Of a stretch of 64,000 nt of DNA, positions 8,010 through 16,184 are shown piece by piece. This DNA comes from Glaciibacter superstes DSM 21135. GTDB taxonomy: Bacteria > Actinomycetota > Actinomycetes > Actinomycetales > Microbacteriaceae. The DNA lies in the NCBI RefSeq assembly GCF_000421145.1, contig NZ_ATWH01000008.1, forward strand, positions 183,099-247,098. Direction: 5' to 3'. A program made the translations under genes and the position numbers. The notes under the pieces are model-generated. The model did not search any database. It was not told the origin of the DNA and saw nothing but the letters and a program-made list of their open reading frames with translations. Every line of letters starts with the position of its first letter. Positions within the stretch are counted from its first letter, which is position 1.

Positions 8010-9197
8010 ATGCAGTTCGGAATCTTCACCGTCGGCGACATCGCACCAGACCCGACAACCGGTCACACCCAGAGCGAGGCGGAACGCATCAGCAACCTGG
8101 TGCGGATCGGACAACGCGCAGACGAGGTGGGCCTCGACGTCTTCGCCCTCGGCGAGCACCACAATCCGCCGTTCATCCCCTCATCACCACCGACGCTTCT
8201 GTCCACGGTCGCGGCGCTGACCAAACAAATCATCCTCAGCACATCGATCACCCTGATGACCACCAACGACCCAGTGAAGATCGCCGAAGACTATGCGATG
8301 CTGCAGCACATGGCCAAGGGGCGCCTCGACCTCATGGTCGGCCGCGGCAACACCGTGCCCGTGTATCCCTGGTTCGGAAAAGACATCCGCCAGGGCGTCG
8401 CCCTCGCACTGGAGAACTACAACCTGCTGCACCGGCTGTGGCGGGAGGATGTCGTGGACTGGGAGGGCAGCTTCCGCACGCCTCTGCAGGGCTTCACCTC
8501 GACTCCCCGACCACTGGACGATGTGCCCCCATTCGTCTGGCACGGCTCGATCCGCACCCCGGAGATCGCAGAACAGGCGGCCTTTTACGGCAACGGATAT
8601 TTTGCCAACCACATCCTGGCGCCGAACTTCCACTTCAAGCCGCTTGTCGACTTCTACCGGGAACGCTTCGAGCACTACGGTCACGGCACCAGTGACCAGG
8701 CGATCGTCGGTCTCGGCGGCCAGGCGTTCATCGCGAAGCGTTCACAGGACGCCGTGAAGACCTTCCGGCCATACTTCGAGAACTACCCGGTGTTCCGGGG
8801 GAGCTCGCTCGACGACTTCATGAAGAGCACACCACTCAGCGTCGGCAGCCCACAGGAGATCATCGACAAGACGCTCACCTTCCAGGACGGTTTCGGCGAC
8901 TATCAACGCCAGCTCTTCTCCGTCGACAGCATGGGGCTGCCCGTCGAGATGGCCCTCGAGCAGGTTGAACTCCTCGGCACCGAGGTCGTCCCCGTGCTGC
9001 GGAAGGAGATGGCTGCACGACGAGCACCGGGAGTTCCGGATGCCCCGACGCACAGCAGTCTGATCACTAAGAAGTATGGCGATGGGGAACCGCGTCAGCC
9101 ACGACCGAACCCGAACCGCGGTGACAACCTCTCCGGCACATCCCCCTACCAGGACAGCGACCCGGCCGTCGAAGCCCGTTTCCCAGTGGCGGTCTGA
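8010..9197 (+). CDS. CE1758-family FMN-dependent luciferase-like monooxygenase
   Basis: A 395-aa luciferase-like (LLM) TIM-barrel monooxygenase. MQFGIFTVGDIAPDP opens the barrel; DVFALGEHHNPPFIPSSP and GRLDLMVGRGNT are family landmarks. The full set, with the acidic/Pro-rich tail after residue 360, fits the CE1758 family named from Corynebacterium. The ATG has a GGCGG-type site 7 nt upstream; an earlier in-frame start adds unrelated residues. It begins a three-gene operon with a MarR regulator (2-nt gap) and a dedicated CE1759-type FMN reductase, which would supply reduced FMN. The oxidised substrate is unknown. Confidence 0.9.
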   Translation: MQFGIFTVGDIAPDPTTGHTQSEAERISNLVRIGQRADEVGLDVFALGEHHNPPFIPSSPPTLLSTVAALTKQIILSTSITLMTTNDPVKIAEDYAMLQHMAKGRLDLMVGRGNTVPVYPWFGKDIRQGVALALENYNLLHRLWREDVVDWEGSFRTPLQGFTSTPRPLDDVPPFVWHGSIRTPEIAEQAAFYGNGYFANHILAPNFHFKPLVDFYRERFEHYGHGTSDQAIVGLGGQAFIAKRSQDAVKTFRPYFENYPVFRGSSLDDFMKSTPLSVGSPQEIIDKTLTFQDGFGDYQRQLFSVDSMGLPVEMALEQVELLGTEVVPVLRKEMAARRAPGVPDAPTHSSLITKKYGDGEPRQPRPNPNRGDNLSGTSPYQDSDPAVEARFPVAV

Positions 9198-9199
9198 TC

Positions 9200-9685
9200 G
9201 TGGCCGGAGACATCCGTCTGGCCAACCAGGCCTGGGAGGCGTATTACCGGGCGCAGGCGACAATCGCGCTCGAACTCACCAACGCCGATATCTGGGACGG
9301 TCTGCTCACGCGGGAATACGCCGTGCTGCACGCCTTGTCCAGAGAACCGCATGGCCTGCGCATCACCGAGCTGGGGCAGGACGTGCTCCTGACCCAGCCG
9401 GGGATGTCCCGCCTCATCATTCGTCTCGAAACTCGCGGCCTCGTTGAGCGAAGCGACGATGCAGCCGACGCTCGCGCCCGTCGCATCCGTCTCACACCTG
9501 AAGGGGTGAGCGCCCAGCGTCGAGTCGGTGCGAACGTCGCCAGGCACGTCGCGGAAGCAATGACTCGCGCACTCGACAGTGAGCAGATGACGACCCTGCG
9601 CGACCTGAGTAACACCCTTGCCGCCGGTGCAACCGGGCACGAGCCGAGTGCGCGCAAGCAATCGATCGAAAGGAACGACTCATGA
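9200..9685 (+). CDS. MarR family transcriptional regulator
   Basis: A 161-aa winged-helix regulator starting at GTG two bases after the monooxygenase stop. The MarR core is AVLHALSREPHGLRITELG, then QPGMSRLIIRLETRGLVERS (recognition helix) and DARARRIRLTPEGV (wing with the DxRxxxxxLTxxG signature). Its last four bases overlap the ATG of the FMN reductase gene. Being sandwiched between a monooxygenase and its reductase suggests autoregulation of this operon, possibly in response to the flavoenzyme's substrate. Confidence 0.9.
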   Translation: MAGDIRLANQAWEAYYRAQATIALELTNADIWDGLLTREYAVLHALSREPHGLRITELGQDVLLTQPGMSRLIIRLETRGLVERSDDAADARARRIRLTPEGVSAQRRVGANVARHVAEAMTRALDSEQMTTLRDLSNTLAAGATGHEPSARKQSIERNDS

Positions 9686-10434
9686 GCATCACCATGCCTG
9701 GGCCAGGAATACCCACCGAGATCAGCTCGCCGGTGCGTCTGGTTGTGGTGAGCGCGGGGGTGAGTGAGCCCTCGTCCACCCGGCTCCTGGCGGATCGCAC
9801 CGCGCAGAAGGTCCTGGACCTGCTGCGCGAGGCCGGAACCCCGGCCACAGTGGGTGTCGTCGAGCTCGGGCCGCTCGCCGTTGACATTGCCCAGGCGATC
9901 GTGTCCGGCTTTCCGGGTGAACGACTCCAAGACGCGATCAATCGGCTCGCGGAAGCCGACGCCCTGATTGCGAGCACGCCTGTCTACAAGGCGGGGATCA
10001 GTGGACTGTTCAAATCCTTCGCGGATGTCCTGGACAACGATCTGTTGATCGCCAAGCCCGTCATTCTCGCGGCGACGGCCGGCACCGCCAGACACGCAAT
10101 GGTCGTCGACGAGCAACTGCGGCCGCTCTTCGCCTTCCTCCGCGCGATCCCCGCACCGACGTCGCTCTTCGCCGCCCCTGAGGACTGGGGCGGGTCGGCA
10201 CTAGGGGAGCGGATCGACCGCGCCGCCACCGAGCTTGTGCTCCTGCTCCAGAGTGGGGTGGGCCGTTCGATCGCCGACAGCGCGTGGACCGGCTACCAGC
10301 ACCAGTTCAACGGCAACGCGACCCGCGCCGAGAGGGGCGCAGACGACGTCGACTTCAGCACAGATCTCATGCGGATGGCTGCTGGCGGCATCAACGGGCC
10401 TGCAGTCTCCGAGCCGCGCGTCGGCACCGCCTAG
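9682..10434 (+). CDS. CE1759-family NADPH-dependent FMN reductase
   Basis: A 250-aa flavodoxin-fold reductase. LVVVSAGVSEPSSTRLLAD forms the first strand and the FMN phosphate loop; ADALIASTPVYKAGISGLF is the signature of the NADPH-dependent FMN reductase family. The remainder (DFSTDLMRMAAGG near the C-terminus) matches the LLM-partnered CE1759 family. It overlaps the MarR gene by 4 nt, so all three proteins should be made together. It probably provides FMNH2 to the luciferase-like monooxygenase as a two-component system. Confidence 0.9.
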   Translation: MSITMPGPGIPTEISSPVRLVVVSAGVSEPSSTRLLADRTAQKVLDLLREAGTPATVGVVELGPLAVDIAQAIVSGFPGERLQDAINRLAEADALIASTPVYKAGISGLFKSFADVLDNDLLIAKPVILAATAGTARHAMVVDEQLRPLFAFLRAIPAPTSLFAAPEDWGGSALGERIDRAATELVLLLQSGVGRSIADSAWTGYQHQFNGNATRAERGADDVDFSTDLMRMAAGGINGPAVSEPRVGTA

Positions 10435-10443
10435 ACTCGATCC

Positions 10444-11154
10444 GTGAGCGAAAGTCGACCTTCCCCAGGTTCAGGAGATGGAGTGGTCGTTCTTTCGCTG
10501 CCGTTCGAGGGGCGGTGGCTGGCGATGAACAGTCCGGCCAGGCGGGTTCCCAGCCACGGAACGGACTTGTTGGGTTCACGGTATGCCATTGACTTCGTCG
10601 GGGTTGACGATCGGCGCCGAACGGCGACCCATCGTGACTGGGGCAGCTACTTCGGCACGGAACCGGTCGAACGGTTCTTCGCGTTCGGGCAACCGATCCT
10701 GGCGCCAGCTGATGGCAGGGTTGTTCAGGTTCACGACGGCGAAGTCGATCACGTTGCGCGCCGGTCGCAACTGTCGCTCGTGCATTACGCCCTCAGACAA
10801 GCAGGGCGGCTCCGCCAAGGCGTGGCGGCGATCGCCGGCAACTATGTGACCATCGCGCTGCCAGGCAACGACACATTCGTCTCACTGGTGCACCTGCGTG
10901 CCGGTTCGCCTCAGGTCGCTGTGGGCGACGTTGTCACGACAGGCCAACCGATCGCCGAATGCGGCAACTCCGGCAATTCAACCCAGCCGCACGTGCACCT
11001 GCAGGTCATGGACAACCTGGACCTCTCCGTTGCCCGGGGCATCCCGTTGGCGTTCCGGCACTTTCGTGAGTGGACAGGACGGAGCGAGCGGTCCCGGGTG
11101 GAGGAGTCGGGTATTCCGGGCGAGAATTCCGTCGTCGAAGCCCTGAAACCCTAA
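10444..11154 (+). CDS. M23 family metallopeptidase (LytM-type)
   Basis: A 236-aa zinc peptidase domain protein starting at GTG. Zinc ligands are visible: His38 and Asp50 in SHGTDLLGSRYAIDF and the HxH pair in QPHVHLQV. The beta-lytic strand motifs ILAPADGRVV and VGDVVTTGQPIAECGNSGNS also match. There is no signal peptide or membrane helix, unlike typical wall hydrolases, so it acts in the cytoplasm or on imported peptides unless exported otherwise. It lies 9 nt after the FMN reductase and is convergent with the ABC permease, the stops overlapping by 4 nt. Confidence 0.85.
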   Translation: MSESRPSPGSGDGVVVLSLPFEGRWLAMNSPARRVPSHGTDLLGSRYAIDFVGVDDRRRTATHRDWGSYFGTEPVERFFAFGQPILAPADGRVVQVHDGEVDHVARRSQLSLVHYALRQAGRLRQGVAAIAGNYVTIALPGNDTFVSLVHLRAGSPQVAVGDVVTTGQPIAECGNSGNSTQPHVHLQVMDNLDLSVARGIPLAFRHFREWTGRSERSRVEESGIPGENSVVEALKP

Positions 11155-12812
11155 GCCGCGGTCATGTCCCTGGTTCGGAGGCGCTGCAGCCCGAGCACCA
11201 CCAGCACGACCGCGAGGCCGCCGATCACGATGAGCGGCACGGCGGAGAACTCCTCGCCCAGCCTCGGCACAGCCGTGAACGGGGTGTTGTCGACGACCCA
11301 GTCCGGCAGGCCGAACATGTCGCCGAACATCGAGAGTACAACCATGGAACCGAAGATTCCCCACGTGAGCGCGCTCGCAACTCGCGGCAGCCAGGCAGCG
11401 CAGAATACGACGAAGGCGATCACGAGCAGCACGGACGGCCAATAAGCGAGGGATGCCGCGGCAAACCGCCCGCCCTGGCCTGGATCGCCGATGGACGCGC
11501 CGAAGCTGGCGCCGATCGCGTACCCGCTGAAGGCGAGCAGCACGAACGATATGACAGCAGGCACCGCCATCCGCGACAGCGCCCAACGCACCCGTGAGAT
11601 AGCTCTTGACCATTGCAATTCAGCTCTACCGCTGGATTCCTCCGCACGGATCGTGTCAGTGCTCTGAAGCGCGAACGCGGAGATCAGCAGTACGTTGGCC
11701 ATCGCGAAGAAACCCAACAGTCCGTCCAGCACGTCCTTCGACCCACCGATGAATCCCTGGGCGATCGGATTGTCACCGGAGAGGAGGTCAGCCATCGCCG
11801 TCGCCACCGTCCCGAAGAACAGAGCGCCGACCAGCACACCGAGGCTCCACCCGATGATCGACCCCCGCTGCAGGCGCAGGGTGAGTCCGACCGGGGTTCT
11901 GGTCAACGCGCTCGCGTGCCGCGGTCCGCGTCGATCAGGCAGGATGCCTTCGCCGACATCCCGCCGCCGTTCGAGCAGCAGGGCGAGTGCGCACAGCAGT
12001 ACGGCAGCAGCCACAGACACCCCGAACGGCCACCAGAGGCTCTCCCCGTACGAGCGCATCTGCTGGCCCCAGCCGATCGGCGAAGCCCAACTGAGGATGC
12101 TCGGATTGTCCTCGTCGGCCTGCAGGTCGGCGGCGGCGCGGGTGAGGTACGCGGCTGCGAGTATGACCGAGGCGAGGGCGTTGGCGCCACGGCTGGTCTG
12201 CGCGAGTTGACCGGTGACCGCTGCGACGCCGATGAAGACCAGGCCAACACCGGTGAATGACGCACCCATCACGAGAGTTCCGAGCGCCGGCAGACCTTGT
12301 CCGATCGCGACGAGGGCGCTGCTGAGTCCGATGAGCACCGAGAATCCGGCGGCGACGACCCAGTTCGCGAGGGAATAGGCGTGCTGCCCGAGCACCCCGC
12401 CACGAAGCAACTCCGTCCGCCCGGCTTCCTCCTCTGCGCGGCCGTTGCGGGTGACGAGGAAGATCACCGCAAAAGCGAGCGCGACGGCTTCTGTCATCCA
12501 CAACTTGATGTTGAGGATGCCGCCCAGTGTGCTCGCAGCGTATGGCAGTCCAGTCAGGGCCGCGACCGAGGGTGTGTTCGCGATCGCTGCATAGGCATCG
12601 CGGTCCGCCTGGGTCGGAAACGCAATCCGCTGGGATTCGACGACAATCGCGATCATCCCGGCGAGCGCGATCGTCCAGATGAGCATCCTCAGCCAATTGC
12701 GGCGCACAATGAACTGCACCATGAGCCCGAACCCCGCGTAAGCGTCGATCACCCGGCCGCGGCCCGGAGTGCGCGAGAGAGTGCGTGCGCCCTGTTCCTG
12801 GATGGTGGTCAT
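11151..12812 (-). CDS. ABC exporter permease (polyketide-antibiotic-transporter type)
   Basis: A 553-aa polytopic membrane protein with about twelve predicted helices in two similar halves. Each half carries the EE(A/S)xGRxEL cytoplasmic motif: RAEEEAGRTELLRGGVLG and RAEESSGRAELQWSRAISR. That arrangement is typical of actinobacterial exporters annotated as polyketide antibiotic transporters. The start is ATG 12812, which overlaps the ATPase stop by 4 nt; the longer open frame is antisense to the ATPase and was rejected. With the ATPase and TetR regulator it forms a drug or lipid efflux operon. Confidence 0.88.
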   Translation of the reverse strand: MTTIQEQGARTLSRTPGRGRVIDAYAGFGLMVQFIVRRNWLRMLIWTIALAGMIAIVVESQRIAFPTQADRDAYAAIANTPSVAALTGLPYAASTLGGILNIKLWMTEAVALAFAVIFLVTRNGRAEEEAGRTELLRGGVLGQHAYSLANWVVAAGFSVLIGLSSALVAIGQGLPALGTLVMGASFTGVGLVFIGVAAVTGQLAQTSRGANALASVILAAAYLTRAAADLQADEDNPSILSWASPIGWGQQMRSYGESLWWPFGVSVAAAVLLCALALLLERRRDVGEGILPDRRGPRHASALTRTPVGLTLRLQRGSIIGWSLGVLVGALFFGTVATAMADLLSGDNPIAQGFIGGSKDVLDGLLGFFAMANVLLISAFALQSTDTIRAEESSGRAELQWSRAISRVRWALSRMAVPAVISFVLLAFSGYAIGASFGASIGDPGQGGRFAAASLAYWPSVLLVIAFVVFCAAWLPRVASALTWGIFGSMVVLSMFGDMFGLPDWVVDNTPFTAVPRLGEEFSAVPLIVIGGLAVVLVVLGLQRLRTRDMTAA

Positions 12813-13729
12813 GGCCGTGTTGCCGCTTCCGCAGCCTCGGCGTGCAGCCCATAGTGACGAAGGAACAGCTCTTCGAGCGATGGCGGGGTCGAGATCAACC
12901 CTCGCGGCCCCAGGGGAGCGAGGGCTCGCATGACGTCCGGGAGCGCGCCCTCGTCGACAGAGAAGGAGACCCGTTGGCCGTCGGCGGTGAGCTCCTGTAC
13001 TCCGGGCACCGCGGAAAGCACGGCGCTGTCTCCGTCGATGGTGACAGTCATTGTCGACCGCTGCAGGTGGCGCAGCTCCGTCAGCGTTCCCGATTCGACA
13101 GTTCGACCGTCGCGGATGATGGTCACCGTGTCGCACAACTTCTCGACCTCGGCGAAGATGTGGCTCGACAGCAGAACAGATCGTCCCTCTGCCTTGGCTT
13201 CGGAGACACAATCGGTGAAGACGCCCTCCATGAGTGGATCGAGGCCATTGGTCGGCTCATCGAGGATCAGCAGCTCGGCGCGGCTCGCAAACGCTGCGAC
13301 GAGGCCGACCTTCTGACGGTTCCCTTTCGAGTAGCTACGGGCCTTCTTCGTCGGGTCCAGGTCGAACAGTTGCAGGAACCGATCGATGCGGCCACGGTCG
13401 ACGTCACCCCGCAACGCGCCGAGGATGTCAATGGCCTGTCCACCGGTGAGATTGGGCCACAGGGTCACATCGCCCGCGACGTAGGCCACGCGCCGATGCA
13501 GGTCGACCGCGTCACGCCAGGGGTCGCCTCCGAGCATCGTTGCGGTGCCACCGTCGGCTCGCAGTAGACCGAGCAGGATGCGGATCGTCGTCGACTTTCC
13601 CGATCCGTTCGGGCCGAGGAAGCCTGCCACGCTGCCGGTGGCCACGCGCAGGTCGAGGCCGTCCAGGGCGCGCGTGCTTGCGAAGTTTTTGGTCAGACCG
13701 TGCACATCGACGGCCAGCGATTGGGTCAT
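12809..13729 (-). CDS. ABC exporter ATP-binding protein
   Basis: A 306-aa ABC ATPase. Walker A is FLGPNGSGKSTTIRILLG, the signature YSKGNRQKVGLVAA, Walker B LLILDEPTNGLDP, and the H-loop lies in VLLSSHIFAEVEKLCD. The signature SKGNRQ replaces the usual SGGQ, as common in ABC-2 exporters of this type. The ATG at 13729 has GGAGG 5 nt upstream; a TTG four codons earlier was rejected. A C-terminal regulatory extension of about 80 residues follows the ATPase core. It is coupled to the permease by a 4-nt overlap and lies 19 nt after the TetR gene. Confidence 0.92.
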   Translation of the reverse strand: MTQSLAVDVHGLTKNFASTRALDGLDLRVATGSVAGFLGPNGSGKSTTIRILLGLLRADGGTATMLGGDPWRDAVDLHRRVAYVAGDVTLWPNLTGGQAIDILGALRGDVDRGRIDRFLQLFDLDPTKKARSYSKGNRQKVGLVAAFASRAELLILDEPTNGLDPLMEGVFTDCVSEAKAEGRSVLLSSHIFAEVEKLCDTVTIIRDGRTVESGTLTELRHLQRSTMTVTIDGDSAVLSAVPGVQELTADGQRVSFSVDEGALPDVMRALAPLGPRGLISTPPSLEELFLRHYGLHAEAAEAATRP

Positions 13730-13748
13730 GTCTGCCTCCAACAGGAAT

Positions 13749-14438
13749 TCACGGATGGGGTGGGGTGGCGTCCGTGGTGCCTGGTGGATCGGGAACGTAC
13801 ATCAGGTATTCGTCGAGCATGGAACGGTCAACGAGGATTCCCTCTGTAAAGAGTTCGAGGCTCGGTAGGGCGATGGATTCGGTGAGGCGATGGATGGCGG
13901 TGCCGATGTCGGCGAGATCGATGTCTGGCATGAGCGTGAGCTGCACGAGCAGGCCTCCGAGAGAGCTTGTCACGAGGTACCTGGCTCGGGCGGCGGGGTC
14001 GCGGCTGGGCTTGAGGGTTCCGGCTTTGACCGCTTCCTCGGTGAAGACCTCGGCATCGGCGATCATGTGTTCGACGAAAGCGCGCCCGACTTCTCCGCCG
14101 TCGCGAACGCTCCGCAGGATGTATACGAAGGTCGGCGCGAATTCGTCGAGCTGCGAGAACATTCTGATCGCCTCGCCCGGCGGCATTCTTATTCCACCGC
14201 CCTTGATCTCTCGAAACCGGCGCAGTACTTCGTCATCGCACTCCGCTCTGAGGAGCTCTTTGGTGCCGAAATGATGCCGCACGAGCCCAGGGCTCACGCC
14301 TGCCCGTGCGGAGATCTGCCGCACTGAGGCTTCGAATCCACCCAGGGCGAAACACTCGATCGCGGCGTCGCGGAGACGCGTCCTTGTCGTCAAATCTCCG
14401 ACTGGTCGAGTCCACTGCACACGAGACACTGTCTGCAT
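13749..14438 (-). CDS. TetR family transcriptional regulator
   Basis: A 229-aa regulator with the N-terminal TetR helix-turn-helix: RDAAIECFALGGFEASVRQ then ISARAGVSPGLVRHHFGTKE. The C-terminal half is a ligand-binding helical domain. ATG 14438 (MQTVSRVQW) is preferred over an upstream start because a perfect dyad that looks like its operator lies just upstream. It is the first gene of the exporter operon and should repress it until a transported compound binds. Confidence 0.88.
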   Translation of the reverse strand: MQTVSRVQWTRPVGDLTTRTRLRDAAIECFALGGFEASVRQISARAGVSPGLVRHHFGTKELLRAECDDEVLRRFREIKGGGIRMPPGEAIRMFSQLDEFAPTFVYILRSVRDGGEVGRAFVEHMIADAEVFTEEAVKAGTLKPSRDPAARARYLVTSSLGGLLVQLTLMPDIDLADIGTAIHRLTESIALPSLELFTEGILVDRSMLDEYLMYVPDPPGTTDATPPHP

Positions 14439-14450
14439 GTGCAGAATGCT

Positions 14451-14462
14451 ATACGCACGTAT
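14451..14462. promoter_or_regulatory. Candidate TetR operator palindrome
   Basis: ATACGCACGTAT is a perfect inverted repeat (ATACG / CGTAT) about a CA centre. It sits 13 nt upstream of the preferred TetR start, in the divergent spacer toward the next gene. Binding is inferred from symmetry and position only. Confidence 0.45.
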
Positions 14463-14528
14463 CATCCACGTCAATGGCGATATTCTGGTTCACCACCCGT
14501 TCACCAGCGACGGCCATCGTGAGACGCG

Positions 14529-15173
14529 ATGATAGCCCGACAACGCGTCCTGCTCCTCGCACTCATGCTGGCGATCGGAAGCATCACCGCCTCGACCATC
14601 GCGGTCATCCAGAGCGGCCACGTCGCTGCGTGGACGGTCTTCTGGGTTTCGATCATGGTCGCGATCTTCTCCCTCGTGATTTCGTCCGCCGACACCGACG
14701 AGCGATTCTTCGGCATCAATCAGCGAGGGCTCCGCCTGCTGAGCATGACAGGGGTGGTGGTGCCCGCCCGTGTACTCGACGTGACGACCCAATCGCAAGA
14801 CGAGAACGGCAACGTCTTCATTCGGCTGCGACTCGAGGTCGCTCCCCCGACCTCGAGCCGATTCATCACCTCGACCGCGGCCAAGATCACGGTCACCGAC
14901 GTACCGCGGTTCCAACCCGGTGAGACGCTTGCGGTGCGCTACCTGCCGCAGTACTCGGGTGCCGTCGCGATCGAGCGTGTCCCCACCGCTGCCCAGTTGG
15001 TGGCGGTCGAGCGGCAGACGTGGGGCGACAGCGCCGACCTGACGGAGTACTCGGGGCAGATGCCCCTCCTGCGCCCGAGCACACCCCGCGCCGTGGCATC
15101 CGTTCTCACCGTTCTTGTGACGATCGCGCTCGGCGCAGGAATCGCCACGCTGATCGTCCAGGCGGGCTCATGA
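14529..15173 (+). CDS. Uncharacterised membrane protein
   Basis: A 214-aa protein of unknown function. It has two N-terminal hydrophobic helices (VLLLALMLAIGSITASTIAV and TVFWVSIMVAIFSLVI). A central soluble beta-rich region follows: GVVVPARVLDVTTQS and GETLAVRYLPQYSG, resembling the domain seen in DUF3592-like proteins. A last C-terminal helix is VLTVLVTIALGAGIATLIV. The stop overlaps the start of the next gene by 4 nt (ATGA), so the pair is one transcription unit. No enzyme motif is visible. Confidence 0.75.
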   Translation: MIARQRVLLLALMLAIGSITASTIAVIQSGHVAAWTVFWVSIMVAIFSLVISSADTDERFFGINQRGLRLLSMTGVVVPARVLDVTTQSQDENGNVFIRLRLEVAPPTSSRFITSTAAKITVTDVPRFQPGETLAVRYLPQYSGAVAIERVPTAAQLVAVERQTWGDSADLTEYSGQMPLLRPSTPRAVASVLTVLVTIALGAGIATLIVQAGS

Positions 15174-16135
15174 GTATCGTCTCGGACGATGCCCTCAGAA
15201 GACTGCGAGCTGGCCTGATTCTGACGGCACCGGATGCCGCGAAGGGTGAGCCCATGCTGCACCGCAGTGTTGGCAGGAGGTACACCGGTGCGCTTCCGCT
15301 GGTAAGCGACGGGCAGTCTCTCTATACAACAGACGGCGATGGGGTGCTCGTCGTCATCGATCCTGCCACCGGCCACTGCGACAAGTTGTGGACGCCAGAG
15401 GAGAACGCGATCATCTGGCAGATCATGTGCCATAACGGCCGGAACGGGTTGATCGCGCGCACAGACGGCGCCATCCACCTTCTCGGCGCGAATGTTCGGC
15501 AAAGGCACGAGGGGTCCTGGCTGAATGACGCCGCCGCCGAACAGGGCCTGCTGATGGTCGCCTCGCTCAGCGACCAGACGGTGACCCTCGAACGGATCGA
15601 AGACGGAGACATGATCGTGCGCGCCCCTGTGTCGCCTGAGCTGTATAGAGGGCACACTCCGCTGCTGCGTGCCGCGCTGGCCGCTGATGCCTCGACGCTC
15701 GCGTGGTCCGACGCGCAGTCGAAGGTGCAGGTGCAGCTGGTTGGCGAAACTGGCATCCGAGCGGTTCCTATTCCGAGCGGCCTGGTCGAAAGCATTGCGC
15801 TGAGCAGCGATGGCTCGACTGTGTTCGTCGTCATCAACTCCAACGCCGCGATGCGGATCGTCGCCCGAGACACCCGTACCGGCGAACCCCTCCCGGGCTG
15901 GACCGATATCGAAGGCACCCGTCTCGACCTCGCGCTGAGTGACGAAGCACTCGGCGACGGTCGCGTCGCTGTGCTCAGCGATTCCGTCGTCACGATCCGC
16001 GCGGAGTCCGGAGGAGAGCCGACGGCCACCTTCCCGCTCGACCACGTCGTCCACCGTGCGGGGATCGCATGGCACGGCAGCGACCTGGCCGTGCGTACCG
16101 ACAGCGGATGCCTCAGCCTCTACCGCGTCGGGTAG
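15170..16135 (+). CDS. Beta-propeller-like protein of unknown function
   Basis: A 321-aa soluble protein, ATG overlapping the stop of the membrane protein gene. Repeated strand-turn units resemble WD40/PQQ propeller blades: LPLVSDGQSLYTTDGDGVLV, NGLIARTDGAIHLLGAN, LAADASTLAWSDAQ, IALSSDGSTVFVVIN and HGSDLAVRTDSGCLSLY. No signal peptide or catalytic motif is present, so a cytosolic scaffold or ligand-binding role coupled to the membrane partner is plausible but unproven. It ends 50 nt from the convergent hipA. Confidence 0.7.
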   Translation: MSIVSDDALRRLRAGLILTAPDAAKGEPMLHRSVGRRYTGALPLVSDGQSLYTTDGDGVLVVIDPATGHCDKLWTPEENAIIWQIMCHNGRNGLIARTDGAIHLLGANVRQRHEGSWLNDAAAEQGLLMVASLSDQTVTLERIEDGDMIVRAPVSPELYRGHTPLLRAALAADASTLAWSDAQSKVQVQLVGETGIRAVPIPSGLVESIALSSDGSTVFVVINSNAAMRIVARDTRTGEPLPGWTDIEGTRLDLALSDEALGDGRVAVLSDSVVTIRAESGGEPTATFPLDHVVHRAGIAWHGSDLAVRTDSGCLSLYRVG

Positions 16136-16184
16136 AGCCCGCAGCCGCAAAGCACGAATGTGCTGTGCGAAATACCCATAGAGG

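Noticed and set aside
12813..13211. Upstream extension of the ABC permease frame
   Set aside because: Lies within the ATPase gene on the same strand in another frame; ATGA coupling and MTTIQEQ start at 12812 are better.
16151..16164. AGCAC/GTGCT hairpin between the propeller gene and hipA
   Set aside because: Five-base stem without a T-rich tail is too weak to call a terminator.
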